Shown here piece by piece: positions 24,863-33,608 of a stretch of 64,000 nt of DNA. Made by a program: the position numbers and the translations under genes. Below the pieces are notes generated by a model. It did not search any database. It was not told where the DNA came from and worked only from the letters and a program-made list of their open reading frames with translations. Numbering within the stretch: position 1 is the stretch's first letter; each line of letters starts with the position of its first letter. The stretch comes from Cellvibrio polysaccharolyticus (lineage in GTDB: Bacteria; Pseudomonadota; Gammaproteobacteria; Pseudomonadales; Cellvibrionaceae): assembly GCF_015182315.1 (NCBI RefSeq), contig NZ_PRDL01000001.1:3866501-3930500 (forward strand). Direction: 5' to 3'.

Positions 24863-25549
24863 ATGGCAAAGTTTTTAAATACCAGCGCAACAAATTATTT
24901 CCTTGAAGAACTAATAAAAAATGCAAGAGATCGCTTAATACTGATCAGTCCATTCTTAAAATTAAGTGACCGCATTAAAGAACTTCTGGAAGACAAAAAC
25001 CGTTTAAAAATAGATGTTCGTATTGTTTATGGAAAAAGCGAGCTGCTGCCCGAAGAAATCAATTGGTTAAACAACCTCAGTTACATCCGCACAAGCTTCT
25101 GCAAAAATCTTCATGCAAAGTGCTATTTAAATGAAGAACTTTGCATAGTCACAAGTCTAAACCTCTACGAATTCAGCCAGATAAATAATAACGAAATGGG
25201 CGTATTAATGACCCGCACCGAAGACAATGAAATTTTCATGGAAGCCTACGAAGAGGCACAAAGAATAATAAGAATTAGCGAAGAAGTAAGAGTAAGTCTG
25301 GAAAGGGTCGATCAAAAAAACGAGCCAGAAGAAAATACGAAAGGCAAATTAACCACATCGAAGTTAGCAAAAAAGCTCGGAAAAAGTACGGACGAGCTAT
25401 TAGAAGCACTCGTTCAAAAAGGCCATTTAAAAAGATACGGAGATAAAGTTGAGCTAACTGATTCAGGCAAAGCCCTAGGAGCCAGCCACATCAAAAAAAG
25501 TAGGTTTGGATCTTATTTTATTTGGCCTGAAGATTGTCACTTAGATTAG
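24863..25549 (+). CDS. PLD-like (single HKD motif) protein with winged-helix-like tail
   Basis: A 228-residue protein. Residues about 1-140 form a phospholipase D-like domain: a beginning typical of PLD-like nucleases (NARDRLILISPFLKLSDRI), then one HKD-type motif, HAKCY at H84/K86 with TSLN about 12 residues on. The usual Asp of HxKx4D is Glu here. One motif per chain implies dimerisation if catalytic. Residues about 165-228 resemble a winged helix followed by GASHIKKSRFGSYFIWPED. The start at 24863 has TAAGGA 8 nt upstream; the frame is open from 24815. A 15-bp gap links it to the NACHT gene. It may be a nuclease effector or sensor partner (inference). AT-rich, likely acquired. Confidence 0.72.
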   Translation: MAKFLNTSATNYFLEELIKNARDRLILISPFLKLSDRIKELLEDKNRLKIDVRIVYGKSELLPEEINWLNNLSYIRTSFCKNLHAKCYLNEELCIVTSLNLYEFSQINNNEMGVLMTRTEDNEIFMEAYEEAQRIIRISEEVRVSLERVDQKNEPEENTKGKLTTSKLAKKLGKSTDELLEALVQKGHLKRYGDKVELTDSGKALGASHIKKSRFGSYFIWPEDCHLD

Positions 25550-25564
25550 AAAAGGAATTAGAAA

Positions 25565-27871
25565 TTGAAAAATAATATTTCAGAAAAAATAAAATCCGAA
25601 GTAAAAGATCTTCATCCACTTTTAGAAAAAATTTTCAAAAAAATGGAAGGCGTGAAAAATGTAGAGTACACACATGGCACTCTAGAATTTGGCGCGGATT
25701 TCATATTATCAAAAAAAGATGAACTTCTAGATGATATAGATTACATAGGCGTTATAGTAAAAAAAAATAAAATCAGCCAAAGTTCGCATGACGTAAGCAG
25801 ACAGATAGATGAATGCCTCAACGTTGATAGAGTAATAAGAGGCAATAAAACTATAAATTTAAATGAAATATGGGTCATAACAGCAGAAGGCATCAGCGCC
25901 AACGCTAAAGTCACTTTCGCGAAAAAATACGCCACTGCGAAACTGAAATTTATAGATGGAAGCAAACTTGCAGACTTGATAGAAAAGTATACACCCAACT
26001 ACTGGGAAAATTTACCTCTTCATGTTTCCGAGTATCTAGCATCACTAAAAGAAAAAATAAAAATAATAGAGGCAAACTCAAGTTTTAATTTAGCAAACAT
26101 GGAGGGTTACGAGATACAACAAACTTTGATAAAAAAAGAAAATTCAGCCTACAAAAAAAGTAGCAACGTTGTTATAGCCAGAAAATCAAGAACCGGCATA
26201 CACGACATAATAGAGAAACAAGGCACATGCATGATCGAAGGATCGATGGGGTCAGGAAAGTCTAATTTATTAAGAAAAACAGCACTAAGCTTTTGTGACA
26301 ACAACAAATATATCAAAGAAAATACATTACCTATTCTAACCACATTTAAAGAACTTGAAGAAAATAATGAAGGCTCTTTAAAAAACCTTCTTTCAGAAAC
26401 AAAAGAAAAAAACAACCTATCAGAAATAGAATGCAAATATCTGATAATGATAGATGGCCTAGACGAAGCCAATCTTACATCTCAACAAAGATTAGAAAGA
26501 ATTAATGAAATCACGAAAGAAGCAAATGCACTAAACAACATAAAAGTAATTTTAGCAGGAAGAAAAATAGACGAAAAAATTGACTCTGAAAAATGGAATT
26601 CTTGCCTGCGAACTTATGAAATGGCGCCTCTATCTATAAAGAGCATTTTAACCCTTATACAGAATGCCTGCAAAGGAGTAAATCTAGCTTCAAGAGTTGC
26701 AAGTGACCTAAATAACTCCAATATATTCAGAATGCTCCCCAGAACACCAATAGCAGCCATTTTACTTACCAAGTTAATTCAAGAGAACCAACAAGACATC
26801 CCATCAAACCTAACTGAACTTTATTCAAAATATACAGAGTTGTCTTTAGGGCGATGGGATTTAAATCACAAAGATCGATCAGCGAATCCCAAAGAATACC
26901 AACCGACAAACACTATAATTAAAATAATAGCGAAATTCTTTGTAGAAAATCAACTCACATGCATAAGCATTGATGAAGCAAAAGGTTTTTTTAAAGAATA
27001 TGTAGAAGAAAGAAATCTAGGAGTTTCCTCTGAGACATTATTTAATAGACTAATTGAGCGTTGCGATCTTGTAACAATTAACGATCAAAAATCTACATTT
27101 AGTTTTCGTCACAGAACATTTATGGAATACTTTTATGCCCAATCAATGTCTAAAGAAAAAATGCCTTTAACAGAAAACTCTTTCGACCTGTATTGGTCAA
27201 CAATAATATATTTTTGGATTGGACTTGCAAGAGACTGCCCCGAAACAATCAGAGAAATTACAGAGATAAAGCCAATCTCAAGCCCTCTAAAATTTCTGAA
27301 ATTTATTAATTTCGGAAACATTCTAATGGCGGCAAACCAAACGAAATACTCTGAAATTACAAATAGCATACGATCTGTATTTCTAGAGGCAGCAAAGAGC
27401 TTCACCGAGGGAAGAAAAGGCGATACCGTCGAGACGCTATCAAGGCTCTCGGAGATGCAACTGCTTTGCTTTTATAGGCACATAATGTGTGATAGTTATG
27501 GCTACGATTTTTTTAAAACTGCAATTGAAGCTTCCATGATAGAAATAGAAGATGACACATCAATATCACTAGAGGAAAGATGCGGAGCTTTATTCTTGCT
27601 AAATACCGTTTACTTGACAATAGGCGGCGAAGATATATTTGATAACATGATAGAAAAATTTGGCGCTAACATTCCATTGAGCATACAGCTAGCAATTCAA
27701 CATGAGTGTTCAATGGCGAGAATTTCTGGGGGAGAACTAAGTAAGCTTCACAGAAATATTAAGAAGATGTTCTCCAAACTAGGAGCGAAGCAGATGCTAT
27801 CCGATCTGTACGAAAAACCTATTCGAATCATTAAGCAAAAAGCGATAAACAAGTCGCAACAGGGTCATTAA
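25565..27871 (+). CDS. Restriction-endonuclease-like/NACHT NTPase, probable anti-phage STAND protein
   Basis: A 768-residue protein beginning with TTG, with AAGGA about 10 nt upstream. Residues about 20-165 look like a Mrr-type PD-(D/E)xK domain: GADF (D45), VIVKK (K66) and NEIWVITAEGISANAK. The E/Q normally two before Lys is Ile, so nuclease activity is uncertain. The NACHT core follows: Walker A GSMGSGKS (226-233), Walker B IMIDGLDEAN (about 294-303), ILAGRK, and FRHRTFMEYF (514-523), typical of bacterial NACHT proteins. The last 240 residues are helical and unclassified, the usual place for a sensor. Such STAND proteins sense phage components and trigger host nuclease activity. No signal peptide. 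It lies at the right end of the island, touching the repeat. Confidence 0.8.
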   Translation: MKNNISEKIKSEVKDLHPLLEKIFKKMEGVKNVEYTHGTLEFGADFILSKKDELLDDIDYIGVIVKKNKISQSSHDVSRQIDECLNVDRVIRGNKTINLNEIWVITAEGISANAKVTFAKKYATAKLKFIDGSKLADLIEKYTPNYWENLPLHVSEYLASLKEKIKIIEANSSFNLANMEGYEIQQTLIKKENSAYKKSSNVVIARKSRTGIHDIIEKQGTCMIEGSMGSGKSNLLRKTALSFCDNNKYIKENTLPILTTFKELEENNEGSLKNLLSETKEKNNLSEIECKYLIMIDGLDEANLTSQQRLERINEITKEANALNNIKVILAGRKIDEKIDSEKWNSCLRTYEMAPLSIKSILTLIQNACKGVNLASRVASDLNNSNIFRMLPRTPIAAILLTKLIQENQQDIPSNLTELYSKYTELSLGRWDLNHKDRSANPKEYQPTNTIIKIIAKFFVENQLTCISIDEAKGFFKEYVEERNLGVSSETLFNRLIERCDLVTINDQKSTFSFRHRTFMEYFYAQSMSKEKMPLTENSFDLYWSTIIYFWIGLARDCPETIREITEIKPISSPLKFLKFINFGNILMAANQTKYSEITNSIRSVFLEAAKSFTEGRKGDTVETLSRLSEMQLLCFYRHIMCDSYGYDFFKTAIEASMIEIEDDTSISLEERCGALFLLNTVYLTIGGEDIFDNMIEKFGANIPLSIQLAIQHECSMARISGGELSKLHRNIKKMFSKLGAKQMLSDLYEKPIRIIKQKAINKSQQGH

Positions 27872-27873
27872 TC

Positions 27874-27988
27874 CAGCTCTCATAATGCTGGTATCGGCGG
27901 TTCAAGTTCGTCTCTAGTCACCATATTCAGAAAGGGTTTGCAGATGACTTTTTTGCAAGCCTTTTTTATTTTGTGACTCAAAAGCCAC
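27874..27988 (+). repeat. Right attachment repeat (attR-like), decayed tRNA 3' half
   Basis: A 115-bp direct repeat of 24297-24412, starting 3 bp past the NACHT stop. It contains the tRNA anticodon stem-loop CTCATAATGCTG and T-arm GGTTCAAG with substitutions, the identical core around ACCATATTCAGAAAGGG, and a degraded terminator. It has no tRNA 5' half and cannot encode a functional tRNA. Confidence 0.85.
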
Positions 27989-28784
27989 TTAGAATTTCTC
28001 CTAAGACTCTCCCACCTGCATGCCCCCTCAACCCCATCAAAAAGCAGATGCATTGTTTCCTTTCCTTATTCAAACAAAAACATTAACTGAATATTTCCAG
28101 ATTAATTTTGAATAAAAACACTTGTCGCTTATTTCCTTATTTTTGTCTGTTTTTCGATCATGAAATATGACGAATTTGTTACGGATCGCAGCGAAAATGT
28201 CGCCTATTCGCTCCCGCTATATGTGGAAAGGGGCGGCAGGTTAGTAGCTGCCAACTTGATTTTCATTTTCAGTCAATTTCAATCAAGCCACTTTCTATTT
28301 TCTACAAAATATTCAATCTGCAAGAACCTTTTGTCTCCTGAATTCGTGTTATGGCGTGTAATATTTCTTTAAGCGGGGTGTTTTTTTGATCTAAATACAG
28401 GCAGAATGCTCACGCTTTCGTCTAAAACCACATTTATTGATGCTTTAGACGACACACTTGAGGGTGCGAAGCGCCGTAGAGAATTTTCGTAGTCCTATGC
28501 TGCCCTGCATTATCCGCCCCGAAAAACATGGTTATTCGTTCGTTGTTTTCTGAAGACCTTTGTAAGCCCGCCCCCTTTGCTCTACGAGCAGGCGCGCCGA
28601 ACATTGTTTTGCCCACACCACATTAGCCAGATTTTTAAATGGAATCCTGGCGACATCTCCCTGGAAGGATTGCCCGGTTAAGGCGTCTGGAACAACACTA
28701 AAAGTGCGATAGTTTTCGCCCAACCCTTGATGGCTGTGCAGGCTTTGCTGTGCGCCGGAATCGTGTTATTGAACGAAGGTTTTC
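27989..28784. other. 800-bp region without a recognised gene
   Basis: From the right island boundary to the CAP-domain gene. The first 400 bp are AT-rich like the island, the rest is GC-balanced. Short open frames exist on both strands (for example minus 28532-28723, with GAPARRAKGAG in an overlapping frame) but none has a ribosome site or family match that I can support. The second half may be decayed mobile DNA. Confidence 0.4.
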
Positions 28785-30101
28785 ATGCTCAAACTTTTTT
28801 TACCGATTTTTTTATCGGCATTGCTTGTTGCCTGTGGTGGTGGCGGTGGTGGAAGCAGTAAAGGTACGTCTCCTGCGCTTACACCGGTCAGCTCAGCCAG
28901 TCATTCATCGGTCAGTTCCCTTAATTCATCATCAGCAAGCTCTGTCAGCCTGTCATCAAGCAGTTCGTCTGCGCCGGCGAAACCGGCAGAAACTAATGTG
29001 CAAATTCCCCAGGGCGTTTACGCCGTTCGTGGCAACAACGCGGCAACCTTGTATTGGGAAAAACCCGCAGGCTCGCTTGGCTACAATATTTATGTGGCCT
29101 CCGAAGCCGATATTGCGCCTGACAATATTGATAAATTTATTAACGGGCGAGCCATCAAAAATGTGCAGCCACCTTACACAGTTACCGACCTCGCCAACGG
29201 CAAACAATGGTATCTGGTAGTGACTTCTGTAAACCTTTTTGGTGAGAGTTTACCGGGACAGGAAATTCGGGCTGTGCCCTCTGACCTTGACCCGGCACTG
29301 GAGCCAACGCCGCAGGAAGTTTTGGTGGTAGAGTTGATTAACCGTGCGCGCGCCAACCCCAAAGCCGAGGCGGAGTTTTATAGCATTGGCCTTAACGACG
29401 ACATTGACGATGCAAGCATCAACGAAGACAGCAAACAGCCATTGGCATTGAACACCATGCTGCAAAGCGCCGCACGGGAACATTCCCGGTGGATGCTGGC
29501 CAACAATATTTTCTCTCACACCGGCATTGGCGGAAGCACGCCATCAGAGCGCAGCAAGATTGCCGGTTATGTTTTGAGAACACCCTGGCGCACCGGAGAA
29601 AATATTTCAGTGATTGGCCCGGCCAATGAGGATCATTCCGGTTTGACTGCCGTGGCGGTGAGACATCATCAAAATTTATTCAAATCAGCTGGGCATCGCA
29701 AAAATATTCTTAATGGCGATTTCCGCAATATTGGTGTTGGCCAACGTGTAGGAAATTATACGTTCAGCAGCGGCACTACCTATTACTCATCCATGTTGAC
29801 TGAGTCTTATGCGAAAAGTGGTAGCGAATATTTTCTTACCGGCGTCGCTTACGAGGATATTAACAACAACGATTTTTACGATGTTGGCGAAGCGATGAGC
29901 GATATCACGCTGGAAATTGATGGGCAGTTTTATCAGGTTTTCTCCAGTGGCGCTTACAGCATACCTCTGGCTGGCGGTAGTTACACCATCACCATTCATG
30001 GTGATGCGCCCGGCTTGCCAGTGCAACATGCCGTGATTATTGGCGAACAAAACGTGAAGCTGGATGTGGTAAAAACCCAACAAGGTATTGTTATTCGCTA
30101 A
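28785..30101 (+). CDS. CAP/SCP-domain lipoprotein with Ser-rich linker and fibronectin III-like domain
   Basis: A 438-residue exported lipoprotein: signal with lipobox LLVAC (Cys17), a Gly run, then a Ser-rich linker (about 25-65) like those of secreted proteins in Cellvibrio and Saccharophagus. A fibronectin III-like domain (about 73-165) contains NAATLYWEKPAGSLGYNIYV. The CAP (Allergen V5/PR-1) domain (about 175-350) shows LVVELINRARANP, LQSAAREHSRWM, FSHTGIGG, and SAGHRKNILNGDFRNIGVG. A small Cna-B/SdrD-like sandwich ends the protein. CAP proteins outside eukaryotes have poorly known roles; binding of lipids, cell wall or substrates is possible. A terminator follows. Confidence 0.85.
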   Translation: MLKLFLPIFLSALLVACGGGGGGSSKGTSPALTPVSSASHSSVSSLNSSSASSVSLSSSSSSAPAKPAETNVQIPQGVYAVRGNNAATLYWEKPAGSLGYNIYVASEADIAPDNIDKFINGRAIKNVQPPYTVTDLANGKQWYLVVTSVNLFGESLPGQEIRAVPSDLDPALEPTPQEVLVVELINRARANPKAEAEFYSIGLNDDIDDASINEDSKQPLALNTMLQSAAREHSRWMLANNIFSHTGIGGSTPSERSKIAGYVLRTPWRTGENISVIGPANEDHSGLTAVAVRHHQNLFKSAGHRKNILNGDFRNIGVGQRVGNYTFSSGTTYYSSMLTESYAKSGSEYFLTGVAYEDINNNDFYDVGEAMSDITLEIDGQFYQVFSSGAYSIPLAGGSYTITIHGDAPGLPVQHAVIIGEQNVKLDVVKTQQGIVIR

Positions 30102-30136
30102 TCACCCGCTTCACCACCTCCAACACCAATGAAGAA

Positions 30137-30170
30137 GGCTCGGGGTTATAAATCCCGGGCCTTTTTTATT
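30137..30170 (+). terminator. Rho-independent terminator after the CAP-protein gene
   Basis: GGCTCGGG and CCCGGGCC (8 pairs including one G-T) around a short loop, followed by TTTTTTATT. Confidence 0.85.
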
Positions 30171-30295
30171 TGGAAACACATCAGCGCCTTCTCTTAAGCG
30201 CCCCCAAACTGCTAAAGCGATATTCGCTTTCTATTGCCGCACCGCCCGCGCCAATAGCCGCCCTGACGCACCGCCTGCCATTTTTACTCGCACGA

Positions 30296-30329
30296 CTTGT
30301 ATACAAGAACCTTTTTAAAGACCTATAAT
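30296..30329 (+). promoter_or_regulatory. GTATAC palindromic operator and -10 box upstream of GH2 beta-glucuronidase
   Basis: The perfect 12-bp palindrome CTTGTATACAAG (30296-30307) lies where a -35 box is expected for the consensus -10 TATAAT at 30324-30329. The element upstream of the first GH43 gene (7329-7340) differs by one base. The GTATAC core resembles UxuR/ExuR operators. A repressor bound here would block the promoter, releasing it when uronates are present (inference). The rest of the 369-bp gap (30102-30470) shows only the CAP-gene terminator. Confidence 0.6.
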
Positions 30330-30470
30330 GACTTAAAATGATCGAATATGGTCGTTTTGCACTAAATAGATCAATTTTTACCTGAGAGCCAAAGGCACTT
30401 CTGTTGCTGGCTTGCCGTATTTGACGCCAAAGTTAACAAAAAAGATAAAACCAACCCAAAGGAATACGTC

Positions 30471-32348
30471 ATGTGTACGCTGATAAAACATCTAACCCTG
30501 TACCTCCTTTTATGCTGCACCGCTGCAATAGCGGTGGCTGATGAACCTGACGAGATGCGACCGGAGTTTGTGCTCACCCATGTGGCTTCGCGGGATACTA
30601 TTGATCTTTCCGGTGAGTGGGTTTATTCAAAAGATTTATACCGGACCGGTTTGACCGATATCAATGGCTGGGTGGCCAAGTCGCGGATGCAGCGCTACCG
30701 CGATATCAATGTGGAAGCAGAAGAAAAGAAAGACCCCAACTCCTTTTATGAATTTGATATGCAACGCGGCCCCACCATGGAAATTCCCAATGCCTGGAAT
30801 TCGGTGTTGCCGGAGCTGCGATATTATGTGGGCGTTATCTGGTTTCAAAAGGAATTTGATATCAAGCCGCAAAAAGACCGCAGAGCATTTATCCATTTTG
30901 AAGCGGCCAATTACAGAGCTCACGTTTTCGTAAACGGTCAAAAGGCCGGTGAACACAGTGGCGGATTTACTCCGTTTGCTTTTGAAATTACCGACATTAT
31001 CCGCAAAGGCAAGAATCAGATCACTGTCGCCGTAGACAGCTTCCATGATGCGGAAAGTATTCCCGGTTCGATTACCGACTGGGATTTGTACGGCGGCATT
31101 ACCCGCACCCCTCGCATTGTATTTACGCCCTCTACATTTATTGATGATGCCTATTTACAGCTGGATCAAAACGGCAAAATGATTGGCGAAGTTCGTCTTA
31201 ACGGCGATAAAAAATCCAATCAACGTATTGAGGTAGAAATTGCCGGCACCAACAAGAAAATATCCGTCACCACGGATGCGCACGGCAAAGCGAGCATAGC
31301 AACCGATGCGCCTGATAACCTGAAACGCTGGTCACCCGAAGACCCGCATCTTTACAAAGTAAGATTCAAATCACGCACCGATAACCTGGATGAAAAAATC
31401 GGCTTTAGGACGATTAAAACCCGCGGTCATGAAATATTGCTGAATGACAAACCGGTTTTTCTGGCAGGTATTTCCATGCACGAAGAAGAAATTGGTGAAA
31501 ACCCGTCGCGCAATATGACCGAAGCTGCCATTCGAAAACTTTTTAGCGAGGTCAAGCAAGGCTTGAATGGCAATTATATTCGCCTCTCTCACTATCCGCA
31601 TTCCGAACTGGCGTCACGCATTGCCGATGAGATGGGTATTCTGCTATGGAGTGAGATTCCTGTTTACTGGTCAATCGACTTTCTTAACGAGCGGGTGCTC
31701 AATAATGCCAAGCGTATGATGGGCGAGAATATTTATCGCGACCGGAATCGTGCTTCTATTATTATCTGGAGTATCGCCAACGAAACACCGGTAGCCGATG
31801 ACAGAAATCTATTTTTACAAAACCTCGCTCGCAGTGTTCGCAATATGGACCCATCCCGATTGATCAGTGCAGCTTTGCTGGTTGAGCGCAAGGATACCGA
31901 AAAGGGCATTGAGATCAGTATTAATGACCCGCTGACAAATAGCCTGGATATTCTGGCGGTTAATACCTACAACGGCTGGTACGGTGACGACAAGCTGGAT
32001 GATCTGGCCGGAATTATCTGGCATACACCGGACAACAGACCGGTGATTCTTTCCGAGTTTGGTGCAGATGCCATGGCGGGTGTTCACGCGGAAGGCGCAC
32101 CCTTTAAATTTTCAGAAGAGTATCAGGCAGAGTATTATCGCCAGACATTGCGCATGGCAGATAACATTGCCAACCTGTCTGGCATGTCGCCGTGGATTTT
32201 GAAAGATTTTCGCTCGCCACGCCGGGAACACCCTGTTTATCAGAATGGCTGGAACCGCAAAGGTTTGATATCGGAGACCGGCGTTCGCAAGCAGTCATTT
32301 GATGTGATGGCGGAGTACTACAAAAAGCGGCAATCAACGCAGCATTGA
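30471..32348 (+). CDS. GH2 beta-glucuronidase, exported
   Basis: Hydrolyses beta-glucuronides. It has 625 residues with a signal peptide ending near AIAVADEPDE. The GH2 sugar-binding domain, immunoglobulin-like domain and TIM barrel occur in order. The acid/base lies in IWSIANE (E438) and the nucleophile in VILSEFGADA (E529). The NxK motif that recognises the glucuronate carboxylate is present as NRKG (N595, K597), separating it from galactosidases and mannosidases of the family. The shared GTATAC operator suggests joint control with the glucuronoxylan cluster. A bidirectional terminator separates it from the convergent ABC exporter. Confidence 0.9.
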   Translation: MCTLIKHLTLYLLLCCTAAIAVADEPDEMRPEFVLTHVASRDTIDLSGEWVYSKDLYRTGLTDINGWVAKSRMQRYRDINVEAEEKKDPNSFYEFDMQRGPTMEIPNAWNSVLPELRYYVGVIWFQKEFDIKPQKDRRAFIHFEAANYRAHVFVNGQKAGEHSGGFTPFAFEITDIIRKGKNQITVAVDSFHDAESIPGSITDWDLYGGITRTPRIVFTPSTFIDDAYLQLDQNGKMIGEVRLNGDKKSNQRIEVEIAGTNKKISVTTDAHGKASIATDAPDNLKRWSPEDPHLYKVRFKSRTDNLDEKIGFRTIKTRGHEILLNDKPVFLAGISMHEEEIGENPSRNMTEAAIRKLFSEVKQGLNGNYIRLSHYPHSELASRIADEMGILLWSEIPVYWSIDFLNERVLNNAKRMMGENIYRDRNRASIIIWSIANETPVADDRNLFLQNLARSVRNMDPSRLISAALLVERKDTEKGIEISINDPLTNSLDILAVNTYNGWYGDDKLDDLAGIIWHTPDNRPVILSEFGADAMAGVHAEGAPFKFSEEYQAEYYRQTLRMADNIANLSGMSPWILKDFRSPRREHPVYQNGWNRKGLISETGVRKQSFDVMAEYYKKRQSTQH

Positions 32349-32362
32349 TTTTCAACTCCCTC

Positions 32363-32400
32363 AAAAAGTGAAGCCCACCCCTGGTGAGCTTCACTTTTTT
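32363..32400. terminator. Bidirectional terminator between GH2 and ABC exporter genes
   Basis: AAAAAGTGAAGC and GCTTCACTTTTTT pair around a 15-nt loop; A- and T-runs on both sides suit the two convergent genes. Confidence 0.9.
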
Positions 32401-32411
32401 ATCTTCCCCAT

Positions 32412-33608
32412 TCAGCCGTAGATAACCGACCGGCTTCGTATTTTGGCGGCGGCGATTTTCAGACATACCAACGCCAGCAACATGTCCACCAGCCAGACCT
32501 GCACCAGCGACGTCCAGGGTACGGAGTTGCCGAGCAAGGTATCGCGCACAATAACGTGTTGCCCGATGACCGGCACCCAGTAAAACCACTCGGCAAATGC
32601 CGACGGTTTGAAAAGCAGGTAAAAAGTAGCTGCCATGGGGAGAAAAATCATCAGACTGGTGTAGGTTTGTGCATCCTTGAACGAGCGGGCAAATAGCGAT
32701 ATTAAAATTTGCATGGCGGTCGCCAGCGCCATCAGGGGAATAAATGCGCAGAGGATAATCAGCCACCCTGAAATACGCGAATCAACCCGCACACCGAGAT
32801 CGCTGAATGGCAAAACCCGTAAGGTTATGGCGAGCAAAATAATGATCACGCTGGTAATCATAAAGGTAATCAGAAATGAGGTTAGCCATTTACCCGGAAT
32901 CAATGCACCGGAGCGAACCGGCGTAATGAGCAAAGCTTCCAGTGATCGCCGCTCGCGCTCTCCCGCCGTCATATCCGCAGAAAAACCAATGCCGGCAATA
33001 AAAACCGCGAGCACCAGCATCATTGGAATAGAGCCAAGAATATAGATACTCATTTGTTGTTCGGAGGCGATGTTGTGTTCGGTCAATTGCACCGGCGTTG
33101 CTACCCCGACACTGACCCCGCGCGCCAATAAATGCACAGCGGATTCCCGTGCATTAAAGCTGTATACCATGTTGCGCACCTGGTTCAGTTTTTGGTGCAC
33201 GTCCTGTTTGGAGGCGTCATAGACCAGCATTAGCTGCGCGGGTTTTGCCTGTGTTATTGCTTCGTCAACATCATCAGGAACAATCAATACATAGTCATGC
33301 TCACTGGCCGCAAGATGATTGATGGTTTCTTTTTCAACGGAGGTAATGTTTGCGCCCTGCTCCACCAGCCATTGCTTGAGCGCCGGGTAAGCTTCGGCGT
33401 TATAAACCGGCACAGGAAAAGTGGCGATACCGGCCACCTTGTCATTTTTTTGCAGATTGAGAATAAAGAAGAAGCTGAGCAAAAACATACCGACAAAATA
33501 AATGGCGGGCATCCAGGCCAGTTTCATCGCCCGCTTGTCGCGCCAGGCGTCGGTCCATTCTTTACGGAAAACAGTCCACAACATGGTTCGATTGTGCTTA
33601 TTAAACAT
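32412..33608 (-). CDS. ABC-2 type exporter permease (NatB-like)
   Basis: Membrane component of an ABC exporter, 398 residues. One N-terminal helix (MPAIYFVGMFLLSFFFI) is followed by a large extracytoplasmic domain (about 45-170), then five or six helices with the family motif ERERRSLEALLITPVRSGALIPGKW. NatB-type pumps export sodium or other cations; substrate here is unknown. The frame is open to 33692, but 33608 (MFNKHNRTMLW) fits the family and overlaps the ATPase stop by 8 bp, with GAGGG about 10 nt upstream, pointing to translational coupling. Confidence 0.85.
   Translation of the reverse strand: MFNKHNRTMLWTVFRKEWTDAWRDKRAMKLAWMPAIYFVGMFLLSFFFILNLQKNDKVAGIATFPVPVYNAEAYPALKQWLVEQGANITSVEKETINHLAASEHDYVLIVPDDVDEAITQAKPAQLMLVYDASKQDVHQKLNQVRNMVYSFNARESAVHLLARGVSVGVATPVQLTEHNIASEQQMSIYILGSIPMMLVLAVFIAGIGFSADMTAGERERRSLEALLITPVRSGALIPGKWLTSFLITFMITSVIIILLAITLRVLPFSDLGVRVDSRISGWLIILCAFIPLMALATAMQILISLFARSFKDAQTYTSLMIFLPMAATFYLLFKPSAFAEWFYWVPVIGQHVIVRDTLLGNSVPWTSLVQVWLVDMLLALVCLKIAAAKIRSRSVIYG

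Larger units (their letters stand above)
24297..27988. mobile_element. 3.7-kb genomic island integrated at tRNA-Met, carrying a PLD/NACHT gene pair
   Basis: The island is bounded by direct repeats derived from the tRNA 3' half and its terminator. It contains a tyrosine-integrase C-terminal remnant beside the left repeat, then a PLD-like gene and a REase-NACHT gene. Both genes are far richer in A and T than the flanking chromosome (long A runs, AAA and ATA codons), a sign of foreign origin. Without an intact integrase it is probably no longer mobile on its own. The cargo suggests a defence island (inference). Confidence 0.82.

Noticed and set aside
27874..27950. A second tRNA-Met gene at the right island end
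   Set aside because: Only the 3' half is present, with no D-arm or 5' acceptor strand and several substitutions, so it is an attachment-site remnant.
28160..28372. 70-codon plus-strand frame after the island
   Set aside because: No ribosome-binding site, no similarity, and it lies in decayed AT-rich DNA.
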